A stretch of 64,000 bases of DNA, taken from contig NZ_FMXQ01000007.1 in assembly GCF_900104485.1 (NCBI RefSeq), positions 62,001-126,000 of the forward strand. Reading direction: 5' to 3'. Of the stretch, positions 15,835 to 24,392 are shown one piece after another. Numbering within the stretch: the first letter of the stretch is position 1; each line of letters starts with the position of its first letter. The DNA comes from Bauldia litoralis. GTDB taxonomy: Bacteria; Pseudomonadota; Alphaproteobacteria; Rhizobiales; Kaistiaceae. The position numbers were made by a program, and so were the translations under genes. Below the pieces are notes generated by a model that saw nothing but the letters and a program-made list of their open reading frames with translations, ran no database searches and was not told the DNA's origin.

Positions 15835-17382
15835 ATGACCGACACCATCCTCATCATCGATTTCGGCAGCCAGGTGACCCAGCTGATCGCGCGGCGGGTG
15901 CGCGAGGCGGGGGTCTATTCCGAGATCGCGCCCTACAACAAGGCCGAGGAGGCGATCGCCCGGCTGAAGCCGAAGGGGCTGATCTTGTCCGGCGGGCCGG
16001 CCTCGGTGCTCGACAGCGACTCGCCGCTGCCGCCGATGGCGATCTACGAGGCCGGGCTGCCGATGCTTGGCATCTGCTACGGCGAGCAGGCGATGGCGCT
16101 GCAACTCGGCGGCGGGGTCGAGGCGGAGCATAACCGCGAGTTCGGCCGCGCCTTCGTCGAGGTGACCAAGCCGGCCGGGCTGTTCGACGGCGTCTGGTCG
16201 GTCGGCGAGCGCCACCAGGTGTGGATGAGCCACGGCGACCGGGTGACGGCGACGCCGCCGGGCTTCGAGGTGGTCGGCACCTCCGAGAACGCGCCCTTCG
16301 CGATGATCGCCGACGAGGCGCGGAAATTCTACGCGATCCAGTTCCACCCCGAGGTCGTCCATACGCCGGACGGCGCCAGGCTGCTGACCCGTTTCGCCCG
16401 CGACATCGTCGGCTGCGCCGGCGACTGGACTATGGCCGCCTTCCGCGACCAGGCGATCGAGCGGATCCGGGCGCAAGTCGGTGACGGGCGGGTGATCTGC
16501 GGGCTCTCCGGCGGCGTCGACTCGGCGGTGGCGGCGGTGCTGATCCACGAGGCGATCGGCGAGCAGCTGACCTGCGTCTTCGTCGACCACGGACTGCTGC
16601 GCCAGGGCGAGGCGGAGCAGGTCGTCGACCTCTTCCGCGACCACTACAACATCCCGCTGGTCCATGCCGAGGAGGCCGACCGCTTCCTCGACGCGCTGGA
16701 GGGCGTCGGCGACCCGGAGGCCAAGCGCAAGATCATCGGCGGGCTGTTCATCGACGTCTTCGACGCGGAGGCGAAGAAGATCGGCGGCGCCGATTTCCTG
16801 GCGCAGGGGACGCTCTATCCGGACGTGATCGAGAGCGTCTCGGCGATCGGCGGCCCGTCGGTGACGATCAAGTCGCACCACAATGTCGGCGGCCTGCCGG
16901 AACGCATGAAGATGAAGCTGGTCGAGCCGCTGCGCGAATTGTTCAAGGACGAGGTCCGCGACCTTGGTCGCGAACTCGGCCTGCCGGACGCCTTTGTCGG
17001 CCGCCATCCCTTCCCGGGACCGGGGCTGGCCATCCGCTGCCCCGGCGGCGTGACGCGCGACAAGCTGGCGATCCTGCGCGAGGCCGACGCGATCTATCTC
17101 GACGAGATCCGCAAGGCCGGGCTCTATGACGTGATCTGGCAGGCCTTCGCGGTGCTGCTGCCGGTGCAGACCGTCGGCGTCATGGGCGACCAGCGCACCT
17201 ACGACTTCGTCCTGGCCCTGCGCGCCGTGACCTCGACCGACGGCATGACGGCGGATTTCTACCACTTCGACATGGATTTCCTCGGCCGCGCCGCGACCCG
17301 GATCATCAACGAGGTGCGCGGCGTCAACCGCGTCGTCTACGACGTGACCTCGAAGCCGCCGGGCACGATCGAGTGGGAGTGA
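15835..17382 (+). CDS. guaA: GMP synthase (glutamine-hydrolysing)
   Basis: A 515-residue enzyme converting XMP, ATP and glutamine to GMP. The class I glutamine amidotransferase domain (about 1-195) has nucleophile Cys in GICYGEQ and the His-Glu pair in QFHPEVVHT. The ATP pyrophosphatase domain has the P-loop [12 protein letters not shown]. The C-terminal dimerisation domain ends FYHFDMDFL, then [11 protein letters not shown], the standard ending. The ATG at 15835 begins the conserved [16 protein letters not shown]; an in-frame upstream ATG adds 24 unconserved residues. Together with guaB it completes guanine nucleotide synthesis from IMP. Confidence 0.98.
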   Translation: MTDTILIIDFGSQVTQLIARRVREAGVYSEIAPYNKAEEAIARLKPKGLILSGGPASVLDSDSPLPPMAIYEAGLPMLGICYGEQAMALQLGGGVEAEHNREFGRAFVEVTKPAGLFDGVWSVGERHQVWMSHGDRVTATPPGFEVVGTSENAPFAMIADEARKFYAIQFHPEVVHTPDGARLLTRFARDIVGCAGDWTMAAFRDQAIERIRAQVGDGRVICGLSGGVDSAVAAVLIHEAIGEQLTCVFVDHGLLRQGEAEQVVDLFRDHYNIPLVHAEEADRFLDALEGVGDPEAKRKIIGGLFIDVFDAEAKKIGGADFLAQGTLYPDVIESVSAIGGPSVTIKSHHNVGGLPERMKMKLVEPLRELFKDEVRDLGRELGLPDAFVGRHPFPGPGLAIRCPGGVTRDKLAILREADAIYLDEIRKAGLYDVIWQAFAVLLPVQTVGVMGDQRTYDFVLALRAVTSTDGMTADFYHFDMDFLGRAATRIINEVRGVNRVVYDVTSKPPGTIEWE

Positions 17383-17389
17383 GGGGCCA

Positions 17390-17740
17390 GTGACTGTCAC
17401 CATCTACGGCATCCGGAACTGCGATACGATGAAGAAGGCGCGGGCCTGGCTTGACGGGCATGGCGTCGCCTATGACTTTCACGACTTCAAGAAGAGCGGC
17501 ATCGACAAGGGACGGCTCGAGGGCTGGGCGCGGGTGGTCGGCTGGGAGGTGCTGCTCAACCGGGCCGGGACGACCTTTCGCAAGCTGGCCGATGCCGACA
17601 AGGCGGGACTGGACGAGGCGAAGGCGATTTCGCTGATGCTCGAACAGCCGACCATGATCAAGCGGCCGGTGCTCGATCTCGGCGGCACGATCCTGGTCGG
17701 CTTCAAGCCCGAGATCTACGCCGCTGCGTTTGACGGCTGA
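17390..17740 (+). CDS. ArsC/Spx-family reductase, YffB-like
   Basis: A 116-residue thioredoxin-fold protein. It begins TVTIYGIRNCDTMKKARAWL, with a single Cys at about residue 11 (CDTMKKA box of YffB-type ArsC-like proteins), YDFHDFKKSGI, and later QPTMIKRPVLDLGGTILVGF. The family is related to arsenate reductase, but the C-x-x-C of Spx is absent and arsenate activity is not expected; a glutathione-dependent thiol role has been suggested. It starts GTG, 7 bases after the guaA stop, so it is probably co-transcribed with guaA. Confidence 0.88.
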   Translation: MTVTIYGIRNCDTMKKARAWLDGHGVAYDFHDFKKSGIDKGRLEGWARVVGWEVLLNRAGTTFRKLADADKAGLDEAKAISLMLEQPTMIKRPVLDLGGTILVGFKPEIYAAAFDG

Positions 17741-17850
17741 GCCGAGCATCGCCAAGCCTTCGGCGTGGTTTCGCCGGGACGCCGGGCGACCTGCGCCACG
17801 CGTGCCGCCGCGCTACACTCTGCGCCGACGGGGAATCGAAGGGGCAGGGC

Positions 17851-18585
17851 ATGAGCGGCGATCTCGAGGGCAAGACCGTACTGGTAACGGCGGCGGGGCA
17901 GGGGATCGGCCGGGCGACGGCGCTGGCCTTCGGCCGGGCCGGCGCGACGGTCCATGCGACGGACATCAACGCCGAGACGCTGGCCGGGATCGACGGGCAG
18001 CCGGGGATCGCCATCCGCCGGCTGGATGTGCGCGACGGCGCGGCGGTCGATGCGGCGGTGGCCGATATCGGCGCGATCGATGCCCTGTTCAACTGCGCCG
18101 GCTTTGTCCATGTCGGAACGATCCTCGACATGACCGACGATGAGTTCGACTTTGCCGTCGACCTCAATGTCCGGTCGATGGTGCGGACTATTCGCGCGGT
18201 GCTGCCCGGCATGATCGCCCGCGGCGGAGGTTCCATAATCAACGTCGCCTCGGTGGTCGGCAGCATCACCGGCGCGCCGAACCGCTGCGCCTACGGCATC
18301 ACAAAGGCGGCGGTGGTCGGCCTGACCAAGTCGGTCGCCACCGACTTCGCCGGCAAGGGCATCCGCTGCAACGCCATCTGTCCGGGCGCGGTCGACAGCC
18401 CGTCGCTCGACGGGCGGTTTCGCGCCCAGGGCGATTACGAGGCGGCGCGGGCCGCCTTCGTCGCCCGTCAGCCGCTCGGCCGGCTGGGGACGCCGGAGGA
18501 GGTCGCCGACCTTGCCGTCTACCTCGCTGGGGCCAGCAACACGACCGGCCAGGCCCACGTCATCGACGGCGGCTGGACCACCTGA
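17851..18585 (+). CDS. SDR dehydrogenase of the BDH2 / keto-deoxy-fuconate type
   Basis: A 244-residue short-chain dehydrogenase. Motifs: TAAGQGIGRATALAF (cofactor), DINAET (Asp indicating NAD preference), LFNCAGFVHVGTILD, Ser in INVASVVGS, the NRCAYGITKAAVVGLTKSVA active-site helix with Tyr-Lys, and PGAVDSPSL. The NRC-Y box and the GFVH-GT-LD segment closely match animal BDH2 (DHRS6) and bacterial 2-keto-3-deoxy-L-fuconate dehydrogenases. The substrate is therefore probably a hydroxy acid or sugar acid. It has its own transcription start region and is followed by a small charged-protein gene. Confidence 0.88.
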   Translation: MSGDLEGKTVLVTAAGQGIGRATALAFGRAGATVHATDINAETLAGIDGQPGIAIRRLDVRDGAAVDAAVADIGAIDALFNCAGFVHVGTILDMTDDEFDFAVDLNVRSMVRTIRAVLPGMIARGGGSIINVASVVGSITGAPNRCAYGITKAAVVGLTKSVATDFAGKGIRCNAICPGAVDSPSLDGRFRAQGDYEAARAAFVARQPLGRLGTPEEVADLAVYLAGASNTTGQAHVIDGGWTT

Positions 18586-18646
18586 CGGCCGGCAAATGGG
18601 GAACGCCGGGAAGGCGGCTGCGTTGTCGCTCCAGAAGGAGAACCCC

Positions 18647-18847
18647 ATGACAACGGACAAACGCGGCGAACGCCAACGCAGTCTTGAAGAGCGTCCCTAT
18701 CTCGGTGAGAACGGCGCACCAACCCAGGGTGGTCGCGACGGCGGCAGGCTGGCGCGCGATATCGGCAGCCGCGACGAGCGCAAGCGGACCGAGGAGCGGC
18801 CGGCCGGCGCCACGCGCGTCCGCAAGGAAGACGAACTGGACGACTGA
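18647..18847 (+). CDS. Small, highly charged hydrophilic protein
   Basis: A 66-residue protein, very rich in Arg, Glu, Asp and Gly (TTDKRGERQRSLEERPYLGE, then RDIGSRDERKRTEERPAG, end KEDELDD). It has no hydrophobic segment and is probably disordered. The ATG at 18647 has AGAAGGAGA at an ideal distance, and a strong terminator follows the stop, both arguing for a real gene. Such compositions are common among small stress- or desiccation-related proteins, but no family is recognised. Confidence 0.7.
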   Translation: MTTDKRGERQRSLEERPYLGENGAPTQGGRDGGRLARDIGSRDERKRTEERPAGATRVRKEDELDD

Positions 18848-18862
18848 CCCCTGGAACGAGAA

Positions 18863-18887
18863 CGGCCGCCCGGAGGCGGCCGCTTTT
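18863..18887 (+). terminator. Rho-independent terminator
   Basis: A perfect 8-base stem, CGGCCGCC (18863-18870) with GGCGGCCG (18875-18882), tetraloop CGGA, then CTTTT. It separates the small charged-protein gene from the convergent L,D-transpeptidase gene. Confidence 0.88.
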
Positions 18888-18907
18888 CGTTGGTGATGGA
18901 CCGGTCT

Positions 18908-19441
18908 CTACCGGACGATCGACACCAAGGCGTTTTCGGTCCCGTTTGCCTTGACCAGCTTGAAGAAGGTCTCGGCATTGTCGGGATGGAGCCGGATGCA
19001 GCCATGCGATGCCGGGCTGCCGAGGCGCTTGAGGTCGGTCGTCCCGTGCACCGCATAACCGCGGTAGAAGAACACCGACCAAGGCATCGGCGCGTTGTTA
19101 TACTTGCGCGACCGGTGGCGCGGGGACAGCCATTCGGCGGTCCAGCGACCGGTCGGCGTGCGGTAACTGCCGCGGCCACTCGATACGGTGAAGACGTGGG
19201 TCAGCTTCTCGTCGACATAGACATGCATGGTCTGGTCGGAGAGATCGACCCGGGCAACGATGGTTTGTGGCCCTGGCTTTTCGTTTTCCGCCGCCGGCTC
19301 GACCGTTTCGATGCTGGCGACGCGCATGCCGTCGAGAAGTTCGGCCGCGGCGGGGTTTCCGCCGACGACCGCCATTCCGACGGCAAGCAAACCGACATGC
19401 CAGCCGCGCGCGGCTGCGCGGCCCAGTCCCTTGATACGCAT
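18908..19441 (-). CDS. L,D-transpeptidase (YkuD), larger copy
   Basis: A 177-residue exported cell-wall enzyme. Residues 1-33 are a basic, hydrophobic leader (GWHVGLLAVGMAVVGGNPAAA). The YkuD domain covers about 60-177: ARVDLSDQTMHVYVD at its start, SSGRGSYRTPTGRWTA, and the active site GYAVHGTTDLKRLGSPASHGCIRL with catalytic Cys preceded by SHG. It makes 3-3 peptidoglycan cross-links or attaches proteins to peptidoglycan in the periplasm. Same strand as, and 25 bases downstream of, a shorter paralog. Confidence 0.93.
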   Translation of the reverse strand: MRIKGLGRAAARGWHVGLLAVGMAVVGGNPAAAELLDGMRVASIETVEPAAENEKPGPQTIVARVDLSDQTMHVYVDEKLTHVFTVSSGRGSYRTPTGRWTAEWLSPRHRSRKYNNAPMPWSVFFYRGYAVHGTTDLKRLGSPASHGCIRLHPDNAETFFKLVKANGTENALVSIVR

Positions 19442-19466
19442 CGGACTGCCTCCGCCGATCGTCAGC

Positions 19467-19889
19467 CTAGCGGGTGACCACGACGCGGGCGTTGCCCATG
19501 CCGTACTGCTGGATCAGCGAATAAAGCTTCGCGGCGTTGGAGGGATGCAGGCGAACGCAGCCATGCGAGGCCGGACGGCCAAGGTTGCGGATCGAGGTCG
19601 TGCCGTGGATGGCGTAGCCACCGCGGAAGAACACCGAATAGGGCATCGGCGCGTTGTCATACTTGCGCGAATACCAGTTCTTCTCGAGACGCTGCGGGCG
19701 GTAGGTGCCGGTCGGCGTGGCGTAGCCGCTGCGCCCGGTCGACACCGGCCACGTATACTTGCTGACGCCGTTGACCTTGACGACCATCCGCTGCGACGAG
19801 ATGTCGATCCGTGCCTCGACCTTTGCCGCGGCAGCGGGAAATGCGAAAGCGAGCGCAAAAAGCGCGACTGCAATGCCAAGAAGTCTCAT
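19467..19889 (-). CDS. L,D-transpeptidase (YkuD), shorter copy
   Basis: A 140-residue paralog of the neighbouring enzyme: signal peptide 1-21 (MRLLGIAVALFALAFAFPAAA), then the YkuD domain with ARIDISSQRMVVKVNG, STGRSGYATPTGTYRP, NAPMPYSVFFRGGYAIHG and the active-site SHGCVRLHP. It lacks the extra N-terminal linker of the larger copy, making it close to a minimal enzyme. The two genes form an operon. Both keep the active-site His, Ser, His, Gly and Cys. Tandem YkuD genes are common in Hyphomicrobiales, which cross-link peptidoglycan heavily by L,D-transpeptidation. Confidence 0.93.
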   Translation of the reverse strand: MRLLGIAVALFALAFAFPAAAAKVEARIDISSQRMVVKVNGVSKYTWPVSTGRSGYATPTGTYRPQRLEKNWYSRKYDNAPMPYSVFFRGGYAIHGTTSIRNLGRPASHGCVRLHPSNAAKLYSLIQQYGMGNARVVVTR

Positions 19890-20043
19890 GTGATCCAGCC
19901 CTTCTGTTTAAACGATCCGCGACCGTTGGCGCGGAACTCAACCCTTCCCCAAGTGCCGAGCATCATAGCAAGCCTTTCATAAACAACATGTAACTGGCCG
20001 GTCCGCGTGCTAGATCATCGTCAGGTGTAGCAAGGGGGCAACT

Positions 20044-20613
20044 ATGGTGGTCCTGATACTTGGGCTGATCCTCTTTCTCGGCGTGCATTCGGTCCGGATG
20101 CTCGCACCGGGCGGGCGCGATGCCGCAATTGGCCGATTTGGCGAAGGCGCCTATAAAGGTGCCTATACGCTGGCATCGCTGATCGGATTAGTCCTTATCG
20201 TATGGGGATTTGGCAGGACTGCTTCAGATCCTGCCTTCCTTTACGCCCCGCCATTCTGGCTGCGCCACGCAACCGAGCTCCTGGTGCTGGTCGCCCTGGT
20301 TCTCGCGGTCGCCAGCGCCTTGCCGCCGAGCCATATCGGGCGGGCGGTCCGCCATCCGCTGCTGGTCGGAACCGCGATCTGGGCGGTCGCTCACCTTTTC
20401 GTGAACGGCGAAGTCGGCACGACGATCCTGTTCGGCGCCTTCCTGATCTGGGCGGTCGTCGACCTGATTGCCCAGCGCAGCCGGCCGCCGAAACCCAAGG
20501 CGCCGCCTTCCTGGCGGTTCGACATCATCGCCGTGGTGGCCGGCGCAGCGATCTACGGATTGCTGGTATGGCGCGCCCACCTCTGGCTATTCGGCGTCAG
20601 CCCGATTACCTGA
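20044..20613 (+). CDS. NnrU-family membrane protein
   Basis: A 189-residue integral membrane protein with about five or six helices. Signatures of the NnrU domain: start [39 protein letters not shown], and the conserved [21 protein letters not shown]. NnrU was first linked to nitrite and nitric oxide reduction genes; many Hyphomicrobiales carry stand-alone copies, as here, with no denitrification genes nearby. The related MddA and isoprenylcysteine methyltransferase-like families share the fold. Role in this organism unknown. Confidence 0.9.
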   Translation: MVVLILGLILFLGVHSVRMLAPGGRDAAIGRFGEGAYKGAYTLASLIGLVLIVWGFGRTASDPAFLYAPPFWLRHATELLVLVALVLAVASALPPSHIGRAVRHPLLVGTAIWAVAHLFVNGEVGTTILFGAFLIWAVVDLIAQRSRPPKPKAPPSWRFDIIAVVAGAAIYGLLVWRAHLWLFGVSPIT

Positions 20614-20638
20614 ACGCCCAACCAACACAGCGAGCATC

Positions 20639-21457
20639 ATGTCTGCCCAGAACCAGACCCGGCGGATCACCGCCAACGACATCCGCGCCCGCAAGGGCGG
20701 CGAACCGATCGTCGCGCTGACCTCCTATCACGCGCACACGGCGCGGATCATCGATCCCTTCGTCGATTTCCTGCTGGTCGGTGATTCGCTCGGCATGGTG
20801 ATGCATGGCCTCGAGACGACGCTGCCGGTGACGCTGGAAATGATGATCCTCCAGGGCCGCGCGGTGATGCGCGGCGCCAGCCATTGCCTCGTCGTCGTCG
20901 ACCTGCCCTTCGGCAGCTACGAGGAAAGCCCGGTCAAGGCGTTCCAGACCGCCGCCCGGGTGCTGAAGGAAACCGGCTGCGGCGCGGTCAAGCTGGAGGG
21001 CGGCGCCCGGATGGCGGAAACCGTGCGTTTCCTGGTGGATCGCGGCGTGCCGGTGATGGGCCATGTCGGCCTGACGCCGCAGGCGGTCAACACCATCGGC
21101 GGCTTCAAGGTCCAGGGCCGTGACCCGGGCGGGGCGGAATCCATCCTCGCCGACGCCAAGGCGATCGAGGAGGCGGGGGCCTTCGCGGTGGTGGTCGAGG
21201 CGGTGGTCGAACCGCTGGCGCGCCAGATTACCGAGGCGATCGCCGTACCGACCGTCGGCATTGGCGCCTCGCCGGCCTGCGACGGCCAGATCCTGGTGCT
21301 GGAGGACATGCTCGGCCTCAGCCCATGGGCGCCGAAATTTGTCAAGCGCTTCGGGAATCTCGCCGAGCAGATCGAGGGTTCGGTGAAAGCCTATGTCAGC
21401 GAAGTTCGCGACCGGACGTTCCCGGCGGACGACAATGTGTATAAACCGAAGAAATAG
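20639..21457 (+). CDS. panB: 3-methyl-2-oxobutanoate hydroxymethyltransferase
   Basis: A 272-residue enzyme transferring a hydroxymethyl group from methylene-THF to alpha-ketoisovalerate, the first step of pantothenate (hence CoA) synthesis. Visible: [20 protein letters not shown], the metal and substrate loop [32 protein letters not shown], the catalytic Glu region FAVVVEAV, and [20 protein letters not shown]. The ATG at 20639 gives the family's usual length; the longer frame from 20468 overlaps the NnrU gene. panC is not in the window. Confidence 0.96.
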   Translation: MSAQNQTRRITANDIRARKGGEPIVALTSYHAHTARIIDPFVDFLLVGDSLGMVMHGLETTLPVTLEMMILQGRAVMRGASHCLVVVDLPFGSYEESPVKAFQTAARVLKETGCGAVKLEGGARMAETVRFLVDRGVPVMGHVGLTPQAVNTIGGFKVQGRDPGGAESILADAKAIEEAGAFAVVVEAVVEPLARQITEAIAVPTVGIGASPACDGQILVLEDMLGLSPWAPKFVKRFGNLAEQIEGSVKAYVSEVRDRTFPADDNVYKPKK

Positions 21458-21553
21458 CGGGCGGCGGCGGTTAGCCGGCGTTTGCAACCGGTGTTCCGCG
21501 GCGATAGTGTGCGGCCGCGTGGCGCGGGGTTTTCGCGCCGATTGTGAGGATTG

Positions 21554-22237
21554 ATGTCCGATATCTTTCGCGAAGTCGATGAGGATATCCGCCACGAGCG
21601 GTTCAAGCGGCTATGGGACCGTTTCGGGCCCTGGGTGATCGGTGTCGCGGTCCTGATCGTCCTCATCACCGCCGGCTATCGCGGCTGGCAATATTGGGAA
21701 ACCAGCCAGGCTGCTGCAACCGGCGACCGGTTCGTCGCCGCGATCAGCCTTGCCGACGACGGCAAGCATGAAGAGGCGATCGCCGCCCTCGGCGAGATCG
21801 AGGCCGACGGCAGCGGCGCCTACCCGGTGCTCGCCACCTTCCGCATCGCCACCGAAAAGGCCGCTTCCGGCGACGTCACCGGCGCTGTGGCTGCCTATGA
21901 CGCTATCAACAGCCGGCCCAACGTCCCGGCCCTGGTCGGGGACCTGGCGCGACTGCGCGCCGCCATCCTCCTGACCGACAGCGCCAGTGTCGAAGAACTG
22001 ACTTCCCGGATCGGCGATCTCGCCGACACCGGCAATCCCTGGCGCCACAACGCCCGCGAGATCCTCGGCTTCGCCGCCTTCCGCGCCGACGACCTCACCG
22101 CGGCGCGGACCTATTTCACCGAGATCGTGGACGACCAGGAGAGCGGGCAGGGCGCGCAATCCCGCGCCCAGGTCATGCTGTCGCTGATTGCTTCGCGCGA
22201 GGGCCAGCCGGCTGCGGCGGACCCGGGCGAAGGCTAG
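21554..22237 (+). CDS. YfgM-like membrane-anchored TPR protein
   Basis: A 227-residue protein with a charged cytoplasmic head (SDIFREVDEDIRHERFKRLW), one membrane helix at about 28-47 (WVIGVAVLIVLITAGYRGWQ) and a periplasmic tetratricopeptide-like part with alanine-rich helices (FRIATEKAASGDVTGAVAAY). In E. coli, YfgM works with PpiD at the SecYEG translocon, and the order is yfgM-bamB-der. Here der follows 48 bases later with no bamB between. The ATG at 21554 has GAGGA directly upstream; an in-frame TTG lies three bases earlier. Confidence 0.87.
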   Translation: MSDIFREVDEDIRHERFKRLWDRFGPWVIGVAVLIVLITAGYRGWQYWETSQAAATGDRFVAAISLADDGKHEEAIAALGEIEADGSGAYPVLATFRIATEKAASGDVTGAVAAYDAINSRPNVPALVGDLARLRAAILLTDSASVEELTSRIGDLADTGNPWRHNAREILGFAAFRADDLTAARTYFTEIVDDQESGQGAQSRAQVMLSLIASREGQPAAADPGEG

Positions 22238-22285
22238 GCCGCCGGCAGGCACCTGCCGCCGCAGAATACAGCCGGGAACCGGGCC

Positions 22286-23647
22286 ATGCTCGATCATGCA
22301 CCGCGTGTCGTCATCATTGGACGACCGAATGTCGGCAAGTCGACGCTGTTCAACCGGCTGGTCGGCCGCAAGCTGGCGCTGGTCGACGACCAGCCGGGCG
22401 TGACCCGCGACCGGCGCGAGGGCGAAGCCTCGCTGCACGGGCTCGAATTCACCATCATCGACACCGCGGGCCTCGAGGAGGCCGACCCGAATTCGCTCGC
22501 CGGGCGGATGCGCGCCCAGACCGAAGCGGCCGTCGCCACCGCCGACCTCACCCTGTTCATGATCGACGCACGGGCCGGGGTGACGCCGCTCGACGCCCAT
22601 TTCGCCACGCTGCTGCACGGGCTCGGGCAACCGGTGGTGCTGATCGCCAACAAGGCCGAGGGCAAGGCCGGCGCCGCGGGCGCGCTGGAGGCCTATGAAC
22701 TCGGCTTCGGCGAGCCGCTGGCGGTCTCGGCCGAGCATGGCGAGGGCATGGCCGACCTGCATGAGGCGATCATCGCGGCGCTGCCGGAAGGCGCCGGGGA
22801 ACACGCCGAGGACGACGCCGACAAGCCGATCCGCCTCGCCGTCATCGGCCGCCCCAACGCCGGCAAGTCGACGCTGATCAACCGGATGATCGGCCAGGAA
22901 CGGCTGCTGACCGGCCCCGAGGCCGGCATCACCCGCGATTCGATCGCCGTCGACTGGACGTGGCGCGACCACGACTTCCGCATCTATGACACCGCCGGCA
23001 TGCGCCGCCGCGCCAAGGTGGTCGAGAAGCTGGAGAAGATGGCGGTCGGCGACGGGTTGCGCGCCATCCGCTTCGCCGAGGTGGTGATCCTGGTCCTCGA
23101 CGCCACGATGCCCTTCGACAAGCAGGACCTGCATATCGCCTCGCTGGTCGAGTCCGAGGGACGGGCGCTGATCATCGCGCTCAACAAGTGGGACCTGATC
23201 GAGGAACCGCAGGCGGTCCTCAAGGAACTGCGCATCGAGGTCGAGCGACTGCTGCCGCAGATCCGCGGCGTGGCGCTGGTGCCGGTCTCGGGCCTCGGCG
23301 GCAAGGGCATCGACAAGATGATGGTCAAGGCCATCGAGACCTACGAGGTGTGGAACCGCCGCATCTCGACAGCCAAGCTCAACCGCTGGCTGTCAGGGGT
23401 GGTCGAGCATCACCCGCCGCCGGCGGTCTCGGGCCGACGGATCAAGCTGCGCTACCTGACCCAGGCCAAGGCGCGCCCGCCGAGCTTCGTCGCCTTCTGC
23501 TCCCGTCCGGAAGCCCTGCCGACCGCCTGGCAGCGCTACCTGCTCAACGCGCTGCGGGACGACTTCAAGCTTCCCGGGGTGCCGCTCCGCCTGATGCTGA
23601 GAAAAGGCGAGAACCCCTTCGAGGGGCGCAAACGCAAGCGTCAGTAG
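22286..23647 (+). CDS. der: Ribosome-assembly GTPase Der (EngA)
   Basis: A 453-residue double GTPase essential for 50S ribosomal subunit maturation. The first G domain has P-loop GRPNVGKST (residues about 10-18) and DTAGLE; the second, [10 protein letters not shown] near residue 190, [11 protein letters not shown] and NKWDL. The C-terminal KH-like domain (about 360-453) includes [17 protein letters not shown] and a basic tail, GRKRKRQ. The last base of its stop is one base from the stop of the convergent SDR gene. Confidence 0.98.
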   Translation: MLDHAPRVVIIGRPNVGKSTLFNRLVGRKLALVDDQPGVTRDRREGEASLHGLEFTIIDTAGLEEADPNSLAGRMRAQTEAAVATADLTLFMIDARAGVTPLDAHFATLLHGLGQPVVLIANKAEGKAGAAGALEAYELGFGEPLAVSAEHGEGMADLHEAIIAALPEGAGEHAEDDADKPIRLAVIGRPNAGKSTLINRMIGQERLLTGPEAGITRDSIAVDWTWRDHDFRIYDTAGMRRRAKVVEKLEKMAVGDGLRAIRFAEVVILVLDATMPFDKQDLHIASLVESEGRALIIALNKWDLIEEPQAVLKELRIEVERLLPQIRGVALVPVSGLGGKGIDKMMVKAIETYEVWNRRISTAKLNRWLSGVVEHHPPPAVSGRRIKLRYLTQAKARPPSFVAFCSRPEALPTAWQRYLLNALRDDFKLPGVPLRLMLRKGENPFEGRKRKRQ

Positions 23648-23648
23648 G

Positions 23649-24392
23649 TCAGGACGTGACCAGCAGGTCCCGGGTCTCGCCATTGGGGAAGCTGAACAGC
23701 ACGCCGTTGGCCGTGTAGCCGGGCGACACCATGCGGACGATGTCCTCGGTGACGGCGTCCGGTGTCTTCAGCGTGTCGGGGTCTTCTCCCGGGCGGCTCT
23801 GGGCGCGCATGTGGGTGCGCAAGGCGCCGGGGTCGAAGAGGTTGGCGGTCACCGCCGTCTGGCGCATCTCGCCGGCATAGGTCTTGACCAGGGCCTCGAG
23901 CGCGGCTTTCGAGGCGGAATAGACGCCCCAATACGGCCGGCAGCGATGGGCGGCGCCGGAGGTGACGAACAGGGCGCGGCCGGCGTCGGACTGGCGCAGC
24001 AGCGGATCGAGCGAGCGGATCAGCCGCCAGTTGGCGGTGACATTGACCGCCATGACATCGTCGAAGACCTTCGGCTCGAGATGGCCCATCGGCGTGATGA
24101 CGCCGAGCATGCCGGCATTGCCGAGCAGGATGTCGAGCTTGCCCCAGCGCTCGTAGATCGCGCCGCCGAGGCGGTCGATGGCCGCAAAGTCCTTGAGGTC
24201 GAAGGGGACGAGGGTGGCTTCGCCGCCCATCGCGCGGATCTCGTCGTCGAGTTCCTCGAGGCCGCCGACGGTGCGAGCCACGGCGACGATATGGGCGCCG
24301 GCGGCGGCCATCGCACGCGCCGCGGCATAGCCGACGCCGCGCGACGCGCCGGTCACCACGGCGACCCGGCCGGACAGGGGCTTGTCGCTCAT
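23649..24392 (-). CDS. Short-chain dehydrogenase/reductase
   Basis: A 247-residue classical SDR, first cofactor motif TGASRGVGYAAARAM, ILLGNAGMLGVITPM in place of NNAG, Ser in FVTSGAAHRC, YSASKAAL active-site pair, and LFDPGALRTHMRAQ. The end lacks the usual IDGG and reads SPGYTANGVLFSFPNGETRD. Translationally coupled to purF by ATGA overlap; this purF-SDR pairing recurs in Alphaproteobacteria, but its metabolic meaning is not known to me. Confidence 0.9.
   Translation of the reverse strand: MSDKPLSGRVAVVTGASRGVGYAAARAMAAAGAHIVAVARTVGGLEELDDEIRAMGGEATLVPFDLKDFAAIDRLGGAIYERWGKLDILLGNAGMLGVITPMGHLEPKVFDDVMAVNVTANWRLIRSLDPLLRQSDAGRALFVTSGAAHRCRPYWGVYSASKAALEALVKTYAGEMRQTAVTANLFDPGALRTHMRAQSRPGEDPDTLKTPDAVTEDIVRMVSPGYTANGVLFSFPNGETRDLLVTS

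Noticed and set aside
15661-17403. A 580-codon minus-strand frame
   Set aside because: Antisense to guaA, no recognisable protein features.
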